From: Secundilactobacillus silagincola
Lineage (GTDB): Bacteria; Bacillota; Bacilli; Lactobacillales; Lactobacillaceae
DNA: 51,938 nt
Direction: 5' to 3'
NCBI RefSeq assembly: GCF_002583405.1
Contig: NZ_BCMJ01000013.1
Span: 1 to 51,938 of the forward strand
Below, piece by piece: positions 7,703 to 18,894 of this stretch. Both the position numbers and the translations under genes were made by a program. Below the pieces are notes generated by a model. The model was not told the origin of the DNA and ran no database searches. It worked only from the letters and a program-made list of their open reading frames with translations. The first letter of the stretch is position 1; each line of letters opens with the position of its first letter.

Positions 7703-10126
7703 TTGGCTTACAATCACAGTATTATTGAACGAAAATGGCAGCATTATTGGAAAGAACATAAAACTTTTAAAACTTATGATGAACAATCAAAGCCGAAGTT
7801 TTACGCGCTTGATATGTTTCCGTATCCATCAGGTCAGGGACTCCATGTGGGTCACCCTGAAGGTTACACAGCAACTGATATTATTTCCCGAATGAAACGG
7901 ATGCAGGGTTACAATGTTTTGCATCCAATGGGTTGGGATGCTTTCGGTTTACCTGCAGAACAATATGCTTTGAAGACGGGTCACAATCCCAAAGACTTCA
8001 CTGCGCAAAACATCAAGACCTTTAAGCGTCAGATTCGGTCATTAGGCTTTTCATATGACTGGGATCGCGAGATTAATACGACTGATCCTGCTTACTACAA
8101 GTGGACACAGTGGATTTTTGAACAATTGTACAAGCACGGACTGGCTTATGAAGATAAGATCATGGTTAACTGGGCACCTGATTTCATGGGTGGTACCGTG
8201 GTTGCCAACGAAGAAGTGATCGATGGTAAGACTGAACGTGGTGGTTACCCGGTTTATCGGGTACCAATGACTCAGTGGGTATTGCGGATTACCAAGTACG
8301 CTGATCGTTTACTAGAAGATCTCAATGACATCGATTGGCCAGAAAGTATTAAGGAACAACAACGTAACTGGATCGGTCGTTCTGAAGGTGCCAGCATCTT
8401 CTTTAAAGTTGCCGGTCATGAAGACAAGTCGGTTGAAGTTTACACGACTCGTCCCGATACGTTATTCGGTGCCTCATACATGGTCTTAGCACCAGAACAC
8501 GAGATTGTTGATCAAATTACGACACCTGAACAAGCTGCGGATGTAGCAGCCTATAAAAAAGAAATTGAAAGTCGTTCTGATTTGGAACGGACTGACTTAA
8601 ACAAGAATAAGACCGGTGTCTTTACCGGTGCTTACGGCATCAACCCAATCAACGGTGAAAAATTGCCAATCTGGATTGGTGATTATGTATTGGCTTCATA
8701 CGGAACTGGTGCAATTATGGCCGTTCCTGCACATGATGACCGTGACTACGAATTTGCTCATAAATTCCATTTGCCAATCAAACCCGTTATTGAAGGCGGC
8801 AACGTTGATGAAGCTGCTTATACCGGTGACGGTAAGCATATCAATTCAGGCTTTTTGAATGGCATGGATAAGAAGACGGCTATCAAGGCCGCTATTGACT
8901 GGTTGGAAGAACATGATGCCGGCAAGAAGAAGGTCAATTACCGTTTGCGTGACTGGATCTTCTCTCGGCAACGTTACTGGGGCGAACCCATTCCCGTTAT
9001 TCACTGGGAAGATGGCGAAACGACTTTGGTTCCAGAAGACGAACTACCATTGCGTCTACCTGCAACTAAGCAGCTAGAACCTTCTGGAACTGGTGAAAGT
9101 CCATTGGCAAACCTGGATGACTGGGTTAACGTAGTGGACAAGAATGGCCGTAAGGGGAAGCGTGAAACGAATACCATGCCGCAATGGGCTGGGAGTTCGT
9201 GGTACTTCTTGCGTTATATCGATCCGCATAACGATAAGATGATTGCTGATCCTGAAAAGCTGAAGTATTGGTTGCCTGTAGACCTCTACATTGGCGGTGC
9301 GGAACATGCTGTTTTGCATTTGCTGTATGCCCGGTTCTGGCACAAGTTCCTGTATGATATCGGTGTTGTTCCAACCAAGGAACCCTTCTTGAAGTTGGTT
9401 AACCAAGGGATGATCCTTGGGACAAACCACGAAAAGATGTCTAAGTCGAAGGGGAACGTTATCAACCCTGACGAAATCGTGGACAAGTACGGTGCTGATA
9501 CGCTGCGGGTCTACGAAATGTTCATGGGGCCGCTGGAAGGTTCTAAGCCTTGGAGTACTGAGGGTATTGCCGGTGCTTATCGTTGGCTTGACCGTGTATG
9601 GCGGTTGATTATTGACGACAATAATCATTTGCGTGATCGGGTCACTACTATCAACGACGGTAAACTTGATCTGATTTACAACCAGACTGTTAAGACAGTT
9701 ACAGAAGATATGTCTGAACTTCGGTTTAACGTGGCCATTTCTCAAATGATGGTTTTCGTTAATGAAGCATATAAAGCTGATAGTTTGCCACTAGTTTACA
9801 TGGAGGGCTTAGTGAAGATGCTGGCGCCAATCGCACCACATATTACTGAAGAACTCTGGTCATTGATGGGTCACGATAAGACCATCGCCTATGCAAAATG
9901 GCCAACTTATGACGAATCTAAGCTAGTTGTTGACAGCGTTGAATTAGCTGTTCAAGTAAACGGCAAAGTTCGGGGCCACGTCACTGTTGCAACTGATGCT
10001 GATAATGACACGGTTAAGAATGCTGCTTTAGCTGAGGATTCTGTTAAGAGTTTTACAGATGGTCATGATATTAAAAAAGTGATCGTTGTACCAAAGAAAA
10101 TCGTTAATATCGTGGTTGGAAAGTAA
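7703..10126 (+). CDS. leuS: leucyl-tRNA synthetase
   Basis: LeuS charges tRNA-Leu with leucine in the cytosol. The 807-residue protein has the usual bacterial length. The class I HIGH motif appears as HVGH at residues 48-51 (context [16 protein letters not shown]). The editing domain (roughly 225-410) carries [12 protein letters not shown] and [15 protein letters not shown]. The KMSKS motif is KMSKS at 578-582. The anticodon-binding and C-terminal domains follow. The start is a TTG at 7703 behind AGAAAGGGAG. Expression is controlled by the T-box leader and ended by the hairpin at 10158. Confidence 0.98.
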   Translation: MAYNHSIIERKWQHYWKEHKTFKTYDEQSKPKFYALDMFPYPSGQGLHVGHPEGYTATDIISRMKRMQGYNVLHPMGWDAFGLPAEQYALKTGHNPKDFTAQNIKTFKRQIRSLGFSYDWDREINTTDPAYYKWTQWIFEQLYKHGLAYEDKIMVNWAPDFMGGTVVANEEVIDGKTERGGYPVYRVPMTQWVLRITKYADRLLEDLNDIDWPESIKEQQRNWIGRSEGASIFFKVAGHEDKSVEVYTTRPDTLFGASYMVLAPEHEIVDQITTPEQAADVAAYKKEIESRSDLERTDLNKNKTGVFTGAYGINPINGEKLPIWIGDYVLASYGTGAIMAVPAHDDRDYEFAHKFHLPIKPVIEGGNVDEAAYTGDGKHINSGFLNGMDKKTAIKAAIDWLEEHDAGKKKVNYRLRDWIFSRQRYWGEPIPVIHWEDGETTLVPEDELPLRLPATKQLEPSGTGESPLANLDDWVNVVDKNGRKGKRETNTMPQWAGSSWYFLRYIDPHNDKMIADPEKLKYWLPVDLYIGGAEHAVLHLLYARFWHKFLYDIGVVPTKEPFLKLVNQGMILGTNHEKMSKSKGNVINPDEIVDKYGADTLRVYEMFMGPLEGSKPWSTEGIAGAYRWLDRVWRLIIDDNNHLRDRVTTINDGKLDLIYNQTVKTVTEDMSELRFNVAISQMMVFVNEAYKADSLPLVYMEGLVKMLAPIAPHITEELWSLMGHDKTIAYAKWPTYDESKLVVDSVELAVQVNGKVRGHVTVATDADNDTVKNAALAEDSVKSFTDGHDIKKVIVVPKKIVNIVVGK

Positions 10127-10157
10127 TCACGATTTGATTTGTTAAAATTGAATGACT

Positions 10158-10208
10158 AAGGGACCTGATTAATTGTCAGTAATTGGCGGTTAATCGGGTC
10201 CTTTTTTT
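10158..10208 (+). terminator. Rho-independent terminator of leuS
   Basis: AAGGGACCTGATTAA pairs with TTAATCGGGTCCTT around an irregular loop and is followed by a T7 run. It lies 31 nt behind the leuS stop. Confidence 0.88.
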
Positions 10209-10259
10209 GTTACAGTTTTTTACCAAAAATTAAGCAAATAAAAGTTCATAAAACGGTTT

Positions 10260-10303
10260 AAAAACGAACATTAAATATACAAGTGATGTTATAGTTCGAT
10301 TTT
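10260..10303. promoter_or_regulatory. Pair of inverted PurBoxes (PurR operator) of the pur operon
   Basis: AAAAACGAACATT (10260-10272) and ATAGTTCGATTTT (10291-10303, reading AAAATCGAACTAT on the other strand) each match the Gram-positive PurBox AWWWCCGAACWWT with a single mismatch. They face each other with CGAAC cores 24 bp apart, as PurR sites of Bacillus and lactic acid bacteria do. They lie directly upstream of the -35 box, so PurR with PRPP as its ligand probably controls the operon here. Confidence 0.85.
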
Positions 10304-10307
10304 TGTG

Positions 10308-10336
10308 TTGACAGTTATCCAAACTGTTGTTACTCT
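10308..10336 (+). promoter_or_regulatory. pur operon promoter
   Basis: A perfect -35 TTGACA (10308-10313) is followed after 17 bp by TACTCT (10331-10336). The start of transcription would be about 25 nt upstream of the purE ATG. Confidence 0.8.
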
Positions 10337-10367
10337 ATGAGTATCAAAGGCAAAGGAGATTTTGATA

Positions 10368-10850
10368 ATGCAAGTTGCACTTGTAATGGGATCTATTTCC
10401 GATTGGCCACAAGTTAAGACTACGGCTGATCTGCTCAGCGAGTTACACATTAGTTTTGACAGTCACGTGATATCTGCACACCGGATGCCTCGTGAGCTGC
10501 AACATTTTGGAGAAACAGCAAAAGACGAACATTACCAAGTAATCATTGCTGCCGCTGGCGGTGCAGCGCATTTACCCGGTATGCTGGCAGCTAATACCAC
10601 GTTACCGGTAATTGGGATTCCGATTCAATCTAAAGCACTGAACGGTATGGATTCCTTACTTTCAATCGTTCAGATGCCTTCTGGCGTACCGGTTGCGACA
10701 GTTGCGATTGGCAGCGCTGGTGCTAAAAATGCAGCCTTGTTAGCAGCTGAGATCATTGCCTTGCAAGATTCAGACGTTGAGGCTCAATTACAAGCCTTTC
10801 GAACTCGTCAAACAAAGGAGGCTACTGAAAGTAATGACCAATTACAGTAG
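10368..10850 (+). CDS. purE: N5-carboxyaminoimidazole ribonucleotide mutase
   Basis: PurE (class I) converts N5-CAIR to CAIR. The 160-residue protein shows the N-terminal VMGSISDWP, the SAHRMP motif near residue 43, and AAAGGAAHLPGMLAA near residues 66-80, all of the conserved active site. The ATG at 10368 sits 9 nt after AGGAG; an in-frame TTG six bases upstream would be too close. It is the first gene of the operon and overlaps purK by 17 bp, suggesting translational coupling. Confidence 0.97.
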   Translation: MQVALVMGSISDWPQVKTTADLLSELHISFDSHVISAHRMPRELQHFGETAKDEHYQVIIAAAGGAAHLPGMLAANTTLPVIGIPIQSKALNGMDSLLSIVQMPSGVPVATVAIGSAGAKNAALLAAEIIALQDSDVEAQLQAFRTRQTKEATESNDQLQ

Positions 10851-11955
10851 TCCAATTTTACCGCCGTCGACAATTGGCATTATTGGCGGTGGACAGTTAG
10901 GCCAGATGATGGCGTTGTCAGCTAAGGCAATGGGGTATAAAGTTGGCGTCCTCGACCCAACTGATCATGCTCCCGCAGGTCAGGTAGCTGACTTCCAAAT
11001 TGTTGCTGAATATGATGATTTAAAGGCGTTAACGCAACTTGCACAGCAAAGTGATGTCCTAACCTATGAATTCGAAAACGTGGACCAGACCGCGTTAAAA
11101 CAAGTTGAAAACCTAACCCGAATTCCTCAAGGGGTTGAGTTATTAACCATCACGAGTCACCGTTTACGAGAAAAAACGTTTTGCCGGCAGCATGGATTAC
11201 CGGTAACACCCTTTGCTTCAGTGAAATCGATGGCAGATTTGCAAGCCGCGATTCAAAAAATTGGTCAGCCTGGGCTATTGAAAACGGTTGAAGGCGGCTA
11301 CGATGGTCACGGCCAGTTTGATATTAACGAACAGACCGATTGGCACCTGATTGAAAGTGAAATTGAACAAACCGAATGGATCTATGAATTGAAACAAGAC
11401 TTTGTCCGTGAATTATCAGTCATGGTAACTAGGGATGGGCAAGATCAAGTGATTACTTTTCCGGTAAGTGAAAACCGGCATCAGCACCATATTTTGCACA
11501 CCAGTATCATTCCAGCTCAAACGACTGATGCAGTGAAGAGCAAAGCGCAGCATATTGCTATTCAAACAGCGGAAGCGCTAAACCTACGAGGCGTACTAGG
11601 TATCGAATTGTTTGAATTATCTTCGGGCGAGTTAATGATCAACGAATTGGCACCGCGACCACATAACTCCGGTCATTATTCGATTGAAGCCTGCAATATT
11701 TCTCAATTTGATGCTCATATCAGAAGTATTTGCGGGTTGGCGATTCCACCAATTCGGCAGTTTGAACCCGCGGTCATGGTTAACTTGTTAGGTAAAAATT
11801 TACTGACAGCCCGTACTGACTGGCCCACACATCCTGAATGGCATCTTCATGACTATGGCAAAGCCGAAGTCCGGGACCGCCGTAAGATGGGACATATCAC
11901 GGTGACGGGACCGTCAATTGAGTCATTGTTAGCATCTGTGAGTCAGTTTAGATAA
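10834..11955 (+). CDS. purK: N5-carboxyaminoimidazole ribonucleotide synthase
   Basis: PurK carboxylates AIR using ATP and bicarbonate to give N5-CAIR, the substrate of PurE. The 373-residue ATP-grasp protein starts with a Rossmann-like IGIIGGGQLGQMMALSA, has the ATP-grasp KTVEGGYDGHGQF segment near residue 150, and the metal-binding INELAPRPHNSGHYSIEAC near 270. The ATG at 10834 lies inside the end of purE, 12 nt after AGGAGG. Confidence 0.97.
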   Translation: MTNYSSPILPPSTIGIIGGGQLGQMMALSAKAMGYKVGVLDPTDHAPAGQVADFQIVAEYDDLKALTQLAQQSDVLTYEFENVDQTALKQVENLTRIPQGVELLTITSHRLREKTFCRQHGLPVTPFASVKSMADLQAAIQKIGQPGLLKTVEGGYDGHGQFDINEQTDWHLIESEIEQTEWIYELKQDFVRELSVMVTRDGQDQVITFPVSENRHQHHILHTSIIPAQTTDAVKSKAQHIAIQTAEALNLRGVLGIELFELSSGELMINELAPRPHNSGHYSIEACNISQFDAHIRSICGLAIPPIRQFEPAVMVNLLGKNLLTARTDWPTHPEWHLHDYGKAEVRDRRKMGHITVTGPSIESLLASVSQFR

Positions 11956-11975
11956 TCAGAAAGGATCTGGAAAGA

Positions 11976-12686
11976 TTGGCAACATTGATTAATGAAGGTA
12001 AAGCAAAACAGTTATTTACGACGGATGACCCTAATGTGATCCAAGTCCACTACATGAACCAAGCAACGGCTTTAAACGGCAAACGAAAAGAGCATATCGA
12101 TGATAAGGGTGAAGTTAACAACCAAATCGATAGCTTGATTTTTGAATATTTGAATCATCTTGGCATTGCTACGCATTTCATCAAGCGGCTATCTGCTAGT
12201 GATCAACTGGTTAAAAAAATGAAAATGATTCCACTAGAAGTCGTTGTCAGAAATTACGCTTCTGGTAGTTTTCAAAGAAAATTTGATACTGAGTACCTGC
12301 AGGCATTTGAACAACCAGTTCAGGAGTTTTATTACAAGAGCGACCGCTTAGACGATCCTTTCATCAACGATTCACAAATTCACGCATTAAAGATTGCTAC
12401 GCCAGAACAGTTAAGCATCATGCGTGACCAAGTCTTTAAAATCAATCAGGCCTTAATTAAGTTGTTTGCCGCATCAGGTATCACCTTAGTTGACTTTAAA
12501 GTTGAATTTGGTTTTGACGCTGATAACAACTTGATCCTGGGAGACGAAATTTCACCAGATTCATGCCGATTGGTTGATGCAACTACCCATGAATCATTGG
12601 ATAAAGACGTCTTTAGAAAACATACCGGTGATGTAATGGATGGCTACCGTACCGTTCTTTCACGCCTGGAAGCTACAGCTAAATAG
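11976..12686 (+). CDS. purC: phosphoribosylaminoimidazole-succinocarboxamide (SAICAR) synthase
   Basis: PurC ligates aspartate to CAIR with ATP. The 236-residue protein carries the N-terminal NEGKAKQLF, the PLEVVVRNYASGSF signature near residue 88, and the LVDFKVEFGFD and LGDEISPDSCR segments. The start is TTG at 11976 behind AAAGGAT. In Bacillus purB sits between purK and purC; here it is absent, so adenylosuccinate lyase must be encoded elsewhere. Confidence 0.97.
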   Translation: MATLINEGKAKQLFTTDDPNVIQVHYMNQATALNGKRKEHIDDKGEVNNQIDSLIFEYLNHLGIATHFIKRLSASDQLVKKMKMIPLEVVVRNYASGSFQRKFDTEYLQAFEQPVQEFYYKSDRLDDPFINDSQIHALKIATPEQLSIMRDQVFKINQALIKLFAASGITLVDFKVEFGFDADNNLILGDEISPDSCRLVDATTHESLDKDVFRKHTGDVMDGYRTVLSRLEATAK

Positions 12687-12700
12687 GAGGCTCTTACAAC

Positions 12701-12958
12701 ATGTTCTTAGCCCAAGTTCACGTGACCTACAAACCCTCAATCTTAGATCCTCAAGCCGTTGCAATTAAAGATGCCATGCACCGTTTAGCATTTGACCAGG
12801 TAACGGCGGTTCGGCAAGGTAAGTACTTTGAAATTACTTTGGATGTTTCCACAGCGGATGAAGCCGAAAAACAAATTGAAGCAATCTGCGACCAACTGTT
12901 AGCTAATCCGAATATGGAAACCTACCGTTATGATATAAAGGAGCTGGCTAATCAATGA
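12701..12958 (+). CDS. purS: FGAM synthase subunit PurS
   Basis: This 85-residue protein is the small structural subunit of the three-part formylglycinamidine ribonucleotide synthase (PurS-PurQ-PurL). The family features [12 protein letters not shown] and the VRQGKYFEI strand are clear. A strong AGGAGG precedes the ATG. The stop overlaps the start of purQ (ATGA), so the subunits are translationally coupled. Confidence 0.96.
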   Translation: MFLAQVHVTYKPSILDPQAVAIKDAMHRLAFDQVTAVRQGKYFEITLDVSTADEAEKQIEAICDQLLANPNMETYRYDIKELANQ

Positions 12959-13629
12959 TGAAATTTGCAGTGGTGAGTTTTCCCGGTTCTAATTGTGATG
13001 AAGACCTGTATTATGCCATTACGGATGATTTGCATGAAGCCGCAACTATCGTCCCACATACGACCATTGATTTATCAGGCTTTGATGTCGTTTTGATTCC
13101 TGGTGGTTTTTCTTATGGTGACTATCTACGTGGCGGTGCCATTGCAAAGTTTGCGCCGGTGATGCCAGCCGTTAAGGCGTTTGCACAAACTGGTAAACCC
13201 GTCTTAGGCATCTGCAATGGTTTCCAGATTTTAACCGAAGCTGGGTTGTTACCCGGAACCTTACAGCATAATCGACAAATGCAGTTTATCTGTGAACCCG
13301 AACCATTACGGGTTGAAAACAATCGGACAATGTTTACATCGGCTTTTCAAGATCAGCAGCAGATCACATTGCCGATTGCGCATGGTGAAGGTAACTACTA
13401 CTGTGATGACGCAACTTTAGCTAAACTACGTGAAAATCATCAAATTGCGTTCACGTATCAGAACAATCCCAACGGCAGTGTATCAGACATTGCTGGTATT
13501 ACTAACGAAGCCGGTAACGTATTAGGCATGATGCCTCACCCAGAAAGGGCAGTTGAGGATATTCAGGGTGGCACGGATGGCCTATTAGTATTTAAATCAC
13601 TAGTACAAGCTCATTTAAGGACGGTGTAA
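12955..13629 (+). CDS. purQ: FGAM synthase glutaminase subunit PurQ
   Basis: PurQ hydrolyses glutamine and passes ammonia to PurL. The 224-residue class I amidotransferase has the nucleophile Cys in [10 protein letters not shown] (near residue 86) and a His/Glu pair in [11 protein letters not shown] near the C-terminus. The oxyanion-strand [13 protein letters not shown] is typical of PurQ. It starts 4 bp inside purS and ends 6 bp before purL. Confidence 0.97.
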   Translation: MMKFAVVSFPGSNCDEDLYYAITDDLHEAATIVPHTTIDLSGFDVVLIPGGFSYGDYLRGGAIAKFAPVMPAVKAFAQTGKPVLGICNGFQILTEAGLLPGTLQHNRQMQFICEPEPLRVENNRTMFTSAFQDQQQITLPIAHGEGNYYCDDATLAKLRENHQIAFTYQNNPNGSVSDIAGITNEAGNVLGMMPHPERAVEDIQGGTDGLLVFKSLVQAHLRTV

Positions 13630-13635
13630 GAGGGT

Positions 13636-15855
13636 ATGCAGCAACTAAAAACGGAACTAACACCAGAAGAAATTCGTGAACAAAAACCCTATGAAGCTTG
13701 GGGACTCTCAGAGCAGGAATATGATTACATTGCCCAAAAGTTAATTGGTCGTTTACCAAATTATACTGAGACCGGTTTATTCGCGGTTATGTGGAGTGAA
13801 CATTGTTCATACAAGAATTCTAAGCCCATTCTGCGGAAGTTTTGGAATGATGGTTCTCGAGTTATCCAAGGTCCCGGCGAAGGTGCTGGTGTTTTGGATA
13901 TCGGTGATGGTCAAGCAGTGGTGTTCAAGGCAGAAAGTCATAACCATCCCAGTTTTGTGGAACCCTTTGAAGGTGCTGCAACCGGTGTCGGCGGTATCAT
14001 CCGCGACATTTTCTCCATGGGTGCCAAGCCCATTGCTTCATTAGATAGTCTCCGATTTGGTGAGTTGGATAATCCCAAGAATCGTTACTTAGTAAACGAA
14101 ATCGTTGCTGGAATCGCTGCTTATGGTAACTGTATTGGGATTCCAACTGTCGGTGGTGAAATCGGGTTCGACGCGGTTTATGATGGCAATCCGCTAGTTA
14201 ACGTTATGTGTGTTGGCTTAATGGATCAAGCTGATTTGAAACAAGGTCGTGCTAAGGGAACTGGTAACAGCATCATTTACGTTGGTGCTAAAACTGGTCG
14301 TGATGGGATTCATGGCGCTACGTTTGCATCAAACGAATTCAGTGAAGAAAAAGAGGCGGACCGTTCAGCCGTCCAAGTTGGTGATCCGTTCATGGAAAAA
14401 CTACTGACGGATGCCTGCCTTGAAATTATTCATGATCACGCCGAAATTTTGATGGGTATTCAGGACATGGGTGCTGCGGGCCTAGTGTCATCCTCAGCTG
14501 AAATGGCATCAAAAGCTAAAAGCGGTGTCACCATGAACTTGGATTTAGTTCCCCAACGTGAACCGGGGATGAGTGCTTACGAAATCATGTTATCAGAATC
14601 ACAAGAGCGGATGCTGCTGTGCGTCAAGAAGGGTGAAGAACAGACTGTTTTAGATATCTTTGCCCGGTATGATTTGGACGCTGTGGTAGTTGGTCACGTT
14701 ACGGATGACCGACAGTACCGGCTTTATCAGCATGGCCAGTTAGTGACTGATGTTCCGGTAACCAGTTTGGTCGATGACGTTGTGGAACATGAGCAGCCAA
14801 GTCGTAAACCAGCACGTTTGGAAAACAGTCAGCCAGCTCAAACACCAACGATTAAAGATCCGGGGGAGACGTTGAAAGCCTTACTGGCTCAGCCAACCAT
14901 TGCCTCTAAGGAATCCGTGTATAAACAGTACGATTCACAGGTTCAAGCGAACACGGCGGTAACACCTGGTAGTGATGCAGCGGTGGTTAGAGTGCGTCAC
15001 ACCAAGAAAGCCTTGGCCATGACGACTGACTGCAACGCGCGTTATATTTACCTTGATCCCTTTGTTGGCGGCCAAATTGCGGTTAGTGAAGCAGCACGTA
15101 ATATCGTTGCTAGCGGCGGTGTTCCAATTGGAATTACAGACTGTTTGAACTTTGGCAGTCCGGATGATCCCGAGAGTTACTGGGAACTGGATCAATCAGT
15201 TCAAGGAATTGCTCAGGCGTGCGAAAGATTCGATACACCAGTTATTTCCGGAAATGTGTCTATGTATAACGAGACTGATGGGCATTCAATTTATCCAACG
15301 CCAATGATTGGCATGGTTGGACTCATTGAAGATATTAATTACATTACGACTCAATCGTTTAAGCATGCTGGCGACGCAGTGTATCTCATTGGTGATACTG
15401 GTGATGATTTTGCTGGCTCAGAACTCCAGAAGCTACAGGGCCAAGTACCGCCAACCGGTCAACTGAATTTTGATTTGGATGCCGAAACAGCTCATCAGCA
15501 ACTGACTCAAAAAGCCATCCGAAAAAATCTGCTTGAGAGTGCTCATGATTTAAGCGAAGGTGGTCTAGGTGTTGCGCTGGCAGAGGCGTTATTCGGTTCT
15601 AGTCTGGGCTTTGAAGGTCGAACCAGTTTAACGAATGCACAATTGTTCAGCGAAACTCAGTCACGCTTTATTGTCAGCGTAGACGCAGAAAACAAAGCCA
15701 AGTTTGAAGCGTTGGCAGGTAACCAAGCAGTTTTACTGGGGCACACCACTGATCAAGATCAAGTGAGTCTCACGACTGCCGATGGCGAATTGAAAGCGAG
15801 TTGCGCTGATCTTAAAGCTACTTTCGGAGGTGCTCTAGGATGCCTAATGAAATAA
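13636..15855 (+). CDS. purL: FGAM synthase synthetase subunit PurL
   Basis: PurL is the ATP-dependent synthetase subunit that converts FGAR to FGAM. At 739 residues this is the short PurL form that needs PurS and PurQ, which are encoded just upstream. The N-terminal [11 protein letters not shown] motif, the KAESHNHPS motif and the [11 protein letters not shown] segment in the second half are visible. The start ATG at 13636 follows GAGGG. The last 16 bp overlap the start of purF. Confidence 0.97.
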   Translation: MQQLKTELTPEEIREQKPYEAWGLSEQEYDYIAQKLIGRLPNYTETGLFAVMWSEHCSYKNSKPILRKFWNDGSRVIQGPGEGAGVLDIGDGQAVVFKAESHNHPSFVEPFEGAATGVGGIIRDIFSMGAKPIASLDSLRFGELDNPKNRYLVNEIVAGIAAYGNCIGIPTVGGEIGFDAVYDGNPLVNVMCVGLMDQADLKQGRAKGTGNSIIYVGAKTGRDGIHGATFASNEFSEEKEADRSAVQVGDPFMEKLLTDACLEIIHDHAEILMGIQDMGAAGLVSSSAEMASKAKSGVTMNLDLVPQREPGMSAYEIMLSESQERMLLCVKKGEEQTVLDIFARYDLDAVVVGHVTDDRQYRLYQHGQLVTDVPVTSLVDDVVEHEQPSRKPARLENSQPAQTPTIKDPGETLKALLAQPTIASKESVYKQYDSQVQANTAVTPGSDAAVVRVRHTKKALAMTTDCNARYIYLDPFVGGQIAVSEAARNIVASGGVPIGITDCLNFGSPDDPESYWELDQSVQGIAQACERFDTPVISGNVSMYNETDGHSIYPTPMIGMVGLIEDINYITTQSFKHAGDAVYLIGDTGDDFAGSELQKLQGQVPPTGQLNFDLDAETAHQQLTQKAIRKNLLESAHDLSEGGLGVALAEALFGSSLGFEGRTSLTNAQLFSETQSRFIVSVDAENKAKFEALAGNQAVLLGHTTDQDQVSLTTADGELKASCADLKATFGGALGCLMK

Positions 15856-17297
15856 AAGGACTTAACGAAGAATGCGGGCTGTTTGGTATCTGGGGGCATG
15901 ACAATGCGGCCCAGTTGACCTACGATGGTCTGCACAGCCTTCAGCATCGTGGTCAAGAAGGTGCTGGCATCGTGAGTAATCAGGGTGGTCAGTTTCACCG
16001 TCAACGTGGCCTAGGCCTGTTAGGTGAAGTTTTCTCTGATCCTCAGAAAATGACTTCTTTACCTGGTCACGCTGCAATCGGTCACGTTCGTTATGCAACC
16101 GCAGGAAATCACGGGATTGCAAATATCCAGCCGATGTATTTTGATTATCCGGCTGAGGGACAGTTCGCGCTTGCCCACAACGGTAATTTAACCAATGCCA
16201 CACACTTACGACATGAATTGAAAGAAAAAGGTGTCCAGTTTCAAGCCACTTCCGATAGTGAATTGCTGGGTGAATTAATTCAAACGAGCTCTCAAAAAGA
16301 TTTTATTGAACAGCTCAAAGCATCTTTAAATCAGCTTCGTGGTGGGTTTGCTTACTTGTTAATGACCCCTAAAATGATGGTGGCTGCCCTTGATCCAAAT
16401 GGTTTCCGGCCTTTAGTAATTGGTAAAATGAACGACGGTGCCATCGTCATTTGCAGTGAAACCTGTGCGTTAGACCAAGTTGGTGCCACATTCGTACGGG
16501 ACGTGGAACCTGGTGAAGTTATTATTGTGACAGATGACGGCATGACTATTGATCATTTCACCACTGATACTCATTTATCGATTTGTTCAATGGAATATAT
16601 CTATTTCGCCCGACCTGATTCAGTCATTCGGGGAATTAGTGTCCATGAAGCCCGTAAACGAATGGGAGCAGCCATCGCTAAAGAAGCACCAGTTAAGGCT
16701 GACGTTGTCATTGGTGTACCGAATTCATCTCTGTCAGCTGCAATCGGCTATGCGCAAGCCAGTGGCATTCATTACGACATGGGAATGATCAAGAACCAGT
16801 ACGTTGCCCGGACCTTTATTGAACCGACGCAAGCTAAACGAGTTCGTGGGGTCAGCATGAAATTATCAGTTGTGAGATCAGTGGTGGCAGGCAAGGACAT
16901 TGTGTTGGTCGATGATTCCATCGTTCGCGGCACAACTAGTGGCTACATTGTTGGTTTACTTAAACGAGCCGGGGCCAAGTCCGTTCACGTGCGAATTGCT
17001 TCCCCAGTTCTAAAGTTTCCTTGCTATTATGGTATTGACATTCAAACGACTAAGGAGCTGATTGGGGCTAATCATTCCGTACCAGAAATTTGCCAGATGA
17101 TTGGGGCTGACTCTTTGGCATACTTGAGTGTTGATGGGTTAGTTAAATCCATTGGCGACTTGAATGATCAACCTAATCATGGTCTATGTACGGCATACTT
17201 TGATGGTAAATATCCAACCCCACTTTACGATTACCAGGCCGGCTTTGATTCTGAAGTTGCACGTCTAGGATTATATGAAGGAGCGAATAAACTTTGA
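15840..17297 (+). CDS. purF: amidophosphoribosyltransferase
   Basis: PurF carries out the first committed step, PRPP plus glutamine to phosphoribosylamine. The 485-residue protein has a short propeptide of 11 residues before Cys12 ([10 protein letters not shown]). In this enzyme type the propeptide is removed to expose the catalytic cysteine. The PRPP-binding loop is [13 protein letters not shown] near residue 360. Cys residues that ligate an iron-sulfur cluster in the Bacillus enzyme may be present at SICSME and FPCYYGID. It overlaps purL and purM. Confidence 0.97.
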   Translation: MPNEIKGLNEECGLFGIWGHDNAAQLTYDGLHSLQHRGQEGAGIVSNQGGQFHRQRGLGLLGEVFSDPQKMTSLPGHAAIGHVRYATAGNHGIANIQPMYFDYPAEGQFALAHNGNLTNATHLRHELKEKGVQFQATSDSELLGELIQTSSQKDFIEQLKASLNQLRGGFAYLLMTPKMMVAALDPNGFRPLVIGKMNDGAIVICSETCALDQVGATFVRDVEPGEVIIVTDDGMTIDHFTTDTHLSICSMEYIYFARPDSVIRGISVHEARKRMGAAIAKEAPVKADVVIGVPNSSLSAAIGYAQASGIHYDMGMIKNQYVARTFIEPTQAKRVRGVSMKLSVVRSVVAGKDIVLVDDSIVRGTTSGYIVGLLKRAGAKSVHVRIASPVLKFPCYYGIDIQTTKELIGANHSVPEICQMIGADSLAYLSVDGLVKSIGDLNDQPNHGLCTAYFDGKYPTPLYDYQAGFDSEVARLGLYEGANKL

Positions 17298-18331
17298 CCA
17301 GTCAATACGAACAAGCAGGAGTGAATATTCACGCTGGTGAGGAAGCAGTTCGTGATATTAAGACCATCGTTAGTCAAACGCACGATGCCAATGTCCTAGG
17401 TGGCTTAGGTGGTTTTGGCGCTGAATATGAATTGACTTCAGAGGTTAGTCAGCTTAAACAGCCAGTGCTGATCTCTGGTACGGATGGGGTTGGTACCAAG
17501 TTATTACTGGCAATCGAAGCCAATAAGCACGCTACGATTGGTATCGATCTCGTCGCAATGTGTGCTAATGATGTGTTGGCACAGGGAGCTAAGCCGTTAT
17601 TCTTTCTGGACTATATCGGCTTGGGTGAACTAGAGCCTGACAAGGTGATGACGATTGTTAAGGGCATCGCTGAAGGTTGTCAACAAGCCGGCTTGTCATT
17701 GATTGGCGGCGAAATGGCTGAAATGCCAGGTATTTATCGCTCAGCGGATTACGATTTAAGCGGTTTTGCGGTTGGTATCGCTGATAAAACCCGCTTGCTT
17801 GGTTCGATGAACGTGCAAGAAGGCGATTTACTCATCGGCTTGGACTCCAGCGGTGTTCATTCCAACGGTTATTCACTGGTTCGTAAAATCATTCAAGATG
17901 CTGATTTGAATTTAAACCAGGTTTATTCTGGGTTGAAACATTCGCTGATTGATGAGTTGTTAACCCCCACAAAATTGTATTATAAACAAGTTTATCCCTT
18001 GATTCAGGCTGGTAGTCTGCATGCCATGGCGCATATTACTGGTGGCGGTCTGGCGGATAACCTTGGCCGCATGATTCCAGCAACATTAACTGCTTTGATT
18101 GATCCTAATAGCTGGCAGGTACCCGCGATTTTTAACGTTTTACAAACTGCTGGCGAAGTCACTACAGCAGAGATGCGACAGGTCTTCAATATGGGTATTG
18201 GGATGGTTTTGGTGGTCTCACCAGCGAAGGTCGATGAAGTCACAGTAGTTTTAGATAATCAAAAAACGGCATACCAAAAGATTGGTAAGGTGGTGAAGCG
18301 ACGTGAACAACCAGTCCAATATCAAGAATGA
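17294..18331 (+). CDS. purM: phosphoribosylformylglycinamidine cyclo-ligase (AIR synthase)
   Basis: PurM closes the imidazole ring of FGAM with ATP to form AIR. The 345-residue protein has the family motifs GTDGVGTKLL, GGEMAEMPGIY and HITGGGLADNLGRM. The start is TTG at 17294, overlapping the purF stop codon by 4 bp. It overlaps purN by 29 bp at its 3' end. Confidence 0.97.
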   Translation: MTSQYEQAGVNIHAGEEAVRDIKTIVSQTHDANVLGGLGGFGAEYELTSEVSQLKQPVLISGTDGVGTKLLLAIEANKHATIGIDLVAMCANDVLAQGAKPLFFLDYIGLGELEPDKVMTIVKGIAEGCQQAGLSLIGGEMAEMPGIYRSADYDLSGFAVGIADKTRLLGSMNVQEGDLLIGLDSSGVHSNGYSLVRKIIQDADLNLNQVYSGLKHSLIDELLTPTKLYYKQVYPLIQAGSLHAMAHITGGGLADNLGRMIPATLTALIDPNSWQVPAIFNVLQTAGEVTTAEMRQVFNMGIGMVLVVSPAKVDEVTVVLDNQKTAYQKIGKVVKRREQPVQYQE

Positions 18332-18893
18332 GGCTCGGATTGCTATCTTTGCTTCCGGCAACGGGACTAATTTTGAAGCGTTAGTCAACGCTGATCTACC
18401 AGCTAAAATCTGTGTTTTAGTTTGTGATCAACCGGATGTACCGGTGATTCAGCGAGCAAAGAATCATCAGATTCCAGTGATCCTGTCATTGCCTAAAAAG
18501 GGCGTTAATAAAGCGTCAAGGGAACAAACTTTATTGCAAAATCTGGCACCTTACCACATTACCGGTTTAGTGTTGGCCGGTTACATGCGTATCGTCGGAC
18601 CAACCTTACTCAAGGCGTTTCCGCGGCGAATCATTAACATTCATCCTGCGTTATTGCCGTCATTTCCGGGTCGTCACGGTATTGAAGATGCTTACGATGC
18701 CGGTGTTAAAGTAACTGGTGTGACGATTCATTATGTAGATGGCGGGGTCGATACAGGTGAGATTATTGCTCAGGAGGCGGTTTCACGAACGGATCAGGAT
18801 ACGCTAGCAACTTTAGAAGCTAAGATTCATTCTGTTGAACATCAGTTATACCCGAAAACAGTACGTCAATTAATTGAAAAAGGAGTGCTTTAA
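18303..18893 (+). CDS. purN: phosphoribosylglycinamide formyltransferase
   Basis: PurN transfers a formyl group from 10-formyl-tetrahydrofolate to GAR. The 196-residue protein has [14 protein letters not shown] at the N-terminus, the catalytic [13 protein letters not shown] (Asn and His) near residue 115, and the [15 protein letters not shown] segment with the catalytic Asp. The start is GTG at 18303, inside purM; a slightly longer N-terminus than usual results, so a start further in cannot be excluded. Confidence 0.96.
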   Translation: MNNQSNIKNEARIAIFASGNGTNFEALVNADLPAKICVLVCDQPDVPVIQRAKNHQIPVILSLPKKGVNKASREQTLLQNLAPYHITGLVLAGYMRIVGPTLLKAFPRRIINIHPALLPSFPGRHGIEDAYDAGVKVTGVTIHYVDGGVDTGEIIAQEAVSRTDQDTLATLEAKIHSVEHQLYPKTVRQLIEKGVL

Positions 18894-18894
18894 T

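Noticed and set aside
9074-9745. A 223-codon frame antisense to leuS
   Set aside because: It lies completely within leuS, has no ribosome site, and leuS motifs are intact.
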